Part shown: positions 59,757 to 64,000 of the stretch, piece after piece
Position numbering within the stretch: position 1 is the stretch's first letter
Layout of the letters: every line of letters starts with the position of its first letter
Assembly (NCBI GenBank): GCA_918026815.1
Contig: CAKJVC010000068.1
Location: forward strand, 1,302,001 to 1,366,000
Direction of reading: 5' to 3'
Origin: Chalara sp. BL73
Taxonomy: Eukaryota; Ascomycota; Leotiomycetes; Helotiales
Length of the DNA stretch: 64,000 bases
Notes under the pieces: model-generated
Told to the model about the DNA's origin: nothing
Database searches by the model: none
Seen by the model: the letters and a program-made list of their open reading frames with translations, nothing else
Made by a program: the position numbers and the translations under genes

Positions 59757-60018
59757 TGCAGCGCTGCCATGTCATTGTTCAGATGCAGGACATTCGGCCA
59801 GCATCTAAGCAAAATATTCCAAATGACGATTGTCGGGTCGGCTATATTTCGGTTCGGCCCGTTATGTAGATTTAGCCGACAGGCCCGTCGTAAGCAGGTA
59901 TGGAAGGAACATATTTATAAAAGATCTGGGGAGAGTTTGAATATATCTATAATCTTTCGAAGGCAATAAGATTCTAGCTTCCTCTCTCAGGAGTAATCAT
60001 CCTTTCTATCCTAATAGA
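59757..60018. other. Intergenic region
   Basis: A short spacer between two minus-strand genes; it should hold the RRN9 promoter and the 3' end of the glycosidase gene. The C-terminal gene's stop is at 60019-60021. Confidence 0.4.
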
Positions 60019-62687
60019 TTACGACTGCTCATTGGATCCGACACTGATAGTATACTCTCCGCCTTGAACTTCAACAGTCACATAACCATCCTCCGTATCT
60101 TTTTGAGCATGGTATCCTTTAGATACTGAATTCTCCCAGACTGGCTGCGTATTGAGGTAGACAGCTGAATCCAAATTGTTCACTGGAACAGATATTTCGC
60201 CGGAAGTGCCAGGTGGTGCATCTACATAAATAATGAAAAGGCCAGGTTGACTATTGTTCCAAGAGACTTTAATCCGACCTTTTGGAGTCGGGACTACCCC
60301 TTTCGCCCATTTCACGTCACCAGGTATAGGCTTGATTTTCCACTAGAATACCAGAAGGTTAATATCAAGGTACCTAAGAAAGGGAACAACAGTGAAGCAA
60401 TGAAAGTAACGATGGACTGGTAGGGGTCATCATACCGTACTGAACCCTGGACCCGTAGGGATCACGCCTAGAACAAAGTTGGTAAGAGCTGGCACTACTC
60501 CTGTTGACCACCCATGCGCCATAGAAGTGAAGCCATCTTGATATGGCCTCCCATTGAACTCAATGCCTTCCCACATAGTAATCCCTGGGTCATTTTTCCT
60601 ACTCGGATTAGCGCAGCATATTCCAGTGGACTTAACGGAGAAAACTAATACGGCACTGGGATTACTATACAACATAGGAAACATAACGCATGGGTGATTG
60701 CTAGAAGAAACACAAATACTTACGACATCCATCCATACATTCGCCTTATTTGGTCAAGTGCACTGTCAGCCTTTCCAGTCATGAACCTTGCTTCAATCTC
60801 GAAGTATGAAACAAAGGCATAAACACGCTGCGAGTAGTTCGCGCCCATATTATCATTATCATAAAATGCATTGCCGTAGAATCGTGACATATGAGTAGTC
60901 AGGTACGATAGTGCATCTTCTGCTTGGGATCTGTTGGCCACTCCACTTATAATGCTGAGACTGTTACCATCTTGAGCATGTTGGTCACATGGAGCAAATC
61001 CGCATGTTCCATCCCAGTAAGCTCCGGATTTACTATCCCATCTGTATTGATTGACAGCTTCAGAAACATTTCTAGCACGGGCAGTCCAGCGTTTTTCCTA
61101 GATTACGCCTTGATCAGTATATATGATAATAAAATTCTTAAACTTGAAAGAGCATAGGTATCCAGCTGGAGCTGATTGTGTTCAATGTTTGTTCACTTAC
61201 GTCAGCGTCATGTCCTCCGATGTGTTTAGCAATTGCAGCAGCGTTATCTAGAGCCAGAACATAAAGAACATTGAAGTATGTCACAATACTGTTTCTTCCT
61301 AGAAATGCATAATCTCCATAGTCAGAAAACCCAAGATCTTTGTCGATGAGCTGATTCTCAGGATTCGTAATTGATGGATAGAATTTATCCAGGGTAAGTG
61401 TAATAACATGGTAATATTTCTCGATAAAATCGACGTCACCAGTATACAGCAGGAGATCAGATGCGGAATTAACCCACCACAAAGGGTAATCCAGAAGTTT
61501 CAAGGTATAGTTCCGAATGCTGGCAGGTGGTATCCAGCCATCTTCACGTTGGTGTTCCGCAAGATCAGCTAGAACATTTCGAGCGGCCTCATGTACATCA
61601 TGACTGAGATAGAGTGTTCGACCAGCAACAGCTACATCACCAACATAAGGATCACGATCCCGTTTCGCGCCATCAAGAAGAACAAGCTTTCCTAATATGC
61701 CTGGGCTTGCTGCTTGCCTGGGATCAGTTGAGTTCTCGTCAAGTGTATCTGTGTTTAGGTCATTAGTGTAGACCCCTAAGTACTGTCAGTCTGTGATAGC
61801 AAAAACATTGGCCGTTGGCTCACTCACCATCATACCACCATTGGTTCAAATCATCATCGGAACTCTCAAACCACCCAGTGAAGGTATCTGGGGTTCCTAG
61901 ATATGCTGTATGGTTCAGGCTTATCGACTCAATCGCAACATGACCGTAGGATGAGGTGTAGGGAGCATCTTTGGGAAGTGCATCCATATAAAGCCTCAGA
62001 TACCGGAAGCCATGAATACCATCAGCACAGACTTGTGTGCCATTATACTCACATCCGTGATTATTAGTCCATACATAGGGCTCATGTTTTACGGCTATTT
62101 GATCACTGCCAGGGGTGATCTTCTCTGGAGAACCTCTGTCTGCCTAGTAGATAATTAATTATCTTCCATAAATGCCCGAGAGAAGCTCCGTCCGAACTTA
62201 CATTATTTGATCGGGAGAAGTCACTAACATTCGTCAAGAAGCCATATTGAATAGTTTCCGAGAAAGCTAGACGGATCCCAGGTAGCCCGAGGGTACTATT
62301 ACTTGCTCCTGCGAATTTAATAGAAAGATATCCTGCAACGTTCTGACCAAAATCAATCACGAGTCCTGGAGCAGATTTCCAGCTATCCAAATTCGAGATA
62401 GGGATCTCATCAGACGGTGCTGTTCGAGTCAAAATTGTCGGGCCGTTACCGGTGATGAGTGCATTAGCATTTGTCACATTCCCCGTGGTGGACACCACTG
62501 TTTCTGGATAGATGATGTTGGATTTTGGCGAGCGAACGTATCTATGCCAATTATTGGAGGTTTCAGACAGCTGGTCCTGCCATTGATATTGAGTTATTTC
62601 TAGGGCTGGTGCAGCCAAAACCTTCGTTCCTGAGATAGAAATGAAAGCAATAAATGAATGAACCCATAGCAAAACGTGATGCCACAT
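60019..62687 (-). CDS. Secreted alpha-L-rhamnosidase-like glycoside hydrolase, second gene
   Basis: Six exons (62687-62202, 62143-61828, 61775-61201, 61097-60724, 60598-60436, 60342-60019) encode 745 residues. The start at 62687 gives a hydrophobic secretion signal (MWHHVLLWVHSFIAFISI); an in-frame ATG 21 bp earlier is possible. Family residues match GH78-type enzymes: LVLLDGAKRDRDPYVGD at the barrel entrance, DYPLWWVNSASDLLLYTGD, TMWEG with its Glu, and TSMAHGWSTGVVPALTNFVL. A C-terminal beta-sandwich follows (VKWAKGVVPTPKGRIKVSW). It should act outside the cell on rhamnose-containing plant polymers or glycosides. The five introns (52-125 bp) differ in number and place from those of the gene at 4.8-7.4 kb, so the two are old relatives, not a recent duplication. 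Confidence 0.85.
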
Positions 62688-64000
62688 GATCTCAGGATGA
62701 TTCAACAATACAAATTAGGGATATATTAGCTCCTACCGCCTTCTGACATGTTTGGACAATTGTGGCTTCGAGGATGATTTATACTTTCGAAAACACCAGT
62801 TTGGAATGTCTTGCATCTCGACACCCCCTTGGACCGGGCCGGCAGCGGCAGTTGCGACCCATTTGAGTAGATTCCCGTTGCTCCTTGGCGAGGAAATTGT
62901 CGTGGTGGCCTTATCCTTACCGGTGAAGGTTACCGTTGAAAGCTTGGTTGCAATATGGAGGCAATCACGGAGCTGCATCTCATGATTGCAATTTCTTATT
63001 TCCGCCTCTGGGGATGTTGTTTGCGCGTTTTCGTGTATGGTAGTTCTGTAGCATCAAACTCGAGGCCCGAGGCCACGCGCCAGCATCATTCGCAATAGGA
63101 TGGAGATCTGGCATTGCAGTTGCCATTTCCCCCCCTGATCTCCTATCTTCCTCGCTTATCTTGTATGGATGTATGTACAACAGATATATCAGGGGAAATT
63201 GATTGCCGGTTGATGTATAACCTTGTCCTGGAATCAAGCTTGATTGGATTCTGATTCCCCTCCTGGCTGCTCATGCGCTTGCTCATGCAGGCTACAGCAC
63301 TTTTCTTCGTCGTGCATGTATAATACCTTGCTTGACTTGAGAGCTTTGAAGGATCCATTGACTAGATCGGATGGTTTCTTTGATTACATTATTAGTGTCA
63401 ATACTACACAAAGTCTTCTGGCTTTGTCAATCCTGTCAAGGCGCATGCGCAGCTGGCATATGCGGGGGTTCTTTGCTTGCTGCCCCGTGATGAGCAACGT
63501 ACAAACTGCACACCCATTCTTTATCTGCGAGTCGCTTCTAAACCAGCTGGTTTACTCATGGTGACAGATGATCATTCATTACTGCGTAGAACTTAATGGG
63601 GAGCTAGCAATATAACTCAAATCTAGGTTGGCCGTGTAAATTTGGCCATACCCGGTCTCCTTAGGTTTTCTCGAAGTCAGCCGGCTATCTGATGATTTGC
63701 AGTTGACATGCTAACAACCATTGTCTAAGTCCTATCCCTTTAAATGTGAATTCGGATCCAAATAGGTATCGACACATACCACGTACAAAATGGGTTGTCC
63801 AAAACAGGTCCTTCGAGACGAATCTGGTCCAATTTAACAGGCTCAGCTGGAAAGCCACACCCCACATCGAAACCCTCAAGACAACAGCTGAACAAGAAAA
63901 AAGCCATCCCCAACGGCTATGCATACATCATGTATAAATCCGCCATCATGCCGCCGCCACTTTGCTCAAGCTTTGTGCGTCGATCTCGAGTCATTCGGAT
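62688..64000. other. Intergenic region at the window end
   Basis: No gene is supported. The left part should be the promoter of the glycosidase gene. Short frames on both strands near 63685-63940 and 62733-62985 were not accepted; a gene may start beyond the window. Confidence 0.4.

Noticed and set aside
1..64000. CRISPR arrays, intact transposons, rRNA genes, secondary-metabolite core enzymes
   Set aside because: None was seen on either strand; the only repeats are simple microsatellites and homopolymers.

Overview
The window looks like nuclear chromosomal DNA of a filamentous ascomycete. Coding regions are broken by short introns (mostly 44-125 bp) with GT..AG ends and CTAAC/CTGAC-type branch sites. 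Several families present are typical of such fungi: GH6 cellobiohydrolase, GH78-type rhamnosidase-like enzymes, a VIT/vWA protein, Rrn9 and fungal kinase remnants. The gene set would suit a plant-biomass-degrading or plant-associated Pezizomycotina species, perhaps a Leotiomycete; the class is a guess. All exon chains were joined by hand from splice consensus and protein continuity, and their lengths sum to whole codons except where a gene is called broken.

Layout. 0-10.4 kb: 3' end of a secreted FAD-linked oxidase, a VIT/vWA protein, a secreted rhamnosidase-like glycosidase, and a Sam37/metaxin-like subunit of the mitochondrial sorting and assembly machinery. 10.4-17.8 kb: gene-poor, with microsatellites, one small ORF and a broken membrane-protein-like reading frame. 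17.8-30.5 kb: dense; a conserved fungal protein of unknown role, a type-II alternative NADH dehydrogenase, a chromate-family transporter, a two-repeat Myb-like protein, a mitoribosomal protein (probably mS26) head to head with the ribosome-assembly GTPase Nog2, and a secreted GH6 cellobiohydrolase. 30.5-32.8 kb: gene-poor. 32.8-34.4 kb: a single-pass membrane protein with a long tail carrying PPxY motifs.

34.4-45.8 kb is an A+T-rich accessory stretch. It holds a divergent tRNA-Gly(UCC), an amidase gene with two disabling lesions, a kinase gene with a frameshift, a second kinase remnant and a possible tiny secreted peptide. 45.8-63 kb: a small zinc-binding protein, a multi-pass membrane protein, a short chromodomain protein, an MPDU1/Lec35 homologue, mitochondrial isoleucyl-tRNA synthetase, a G+C-rich fungal protein of unknown function, Rrn9 (RNA polymerase I upstream activating factor) and a second rhamnosidase-like glycosidase. 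The last 1.3 kb shows no gene.

Functionally the intact genes fall into mitochondrial biogenesis and respiration (Sam37-like, NDH-2, mS26-like, mitochondrial IleRS), ribosome production (Nog2, Rrn9) and secreted carbohydrate breakdown (GH6, two GH78-like). There is no sign of a secondary-metabolite cluster, CRISPR array or intact transposon. The features most worth a second look are a long, structured intron in NOG2, a GC-AG intron in the NADH dehydrogenase gene, the cluster of decaying genes at 36-45 kb, and the PPxY-bearing membrane protein.
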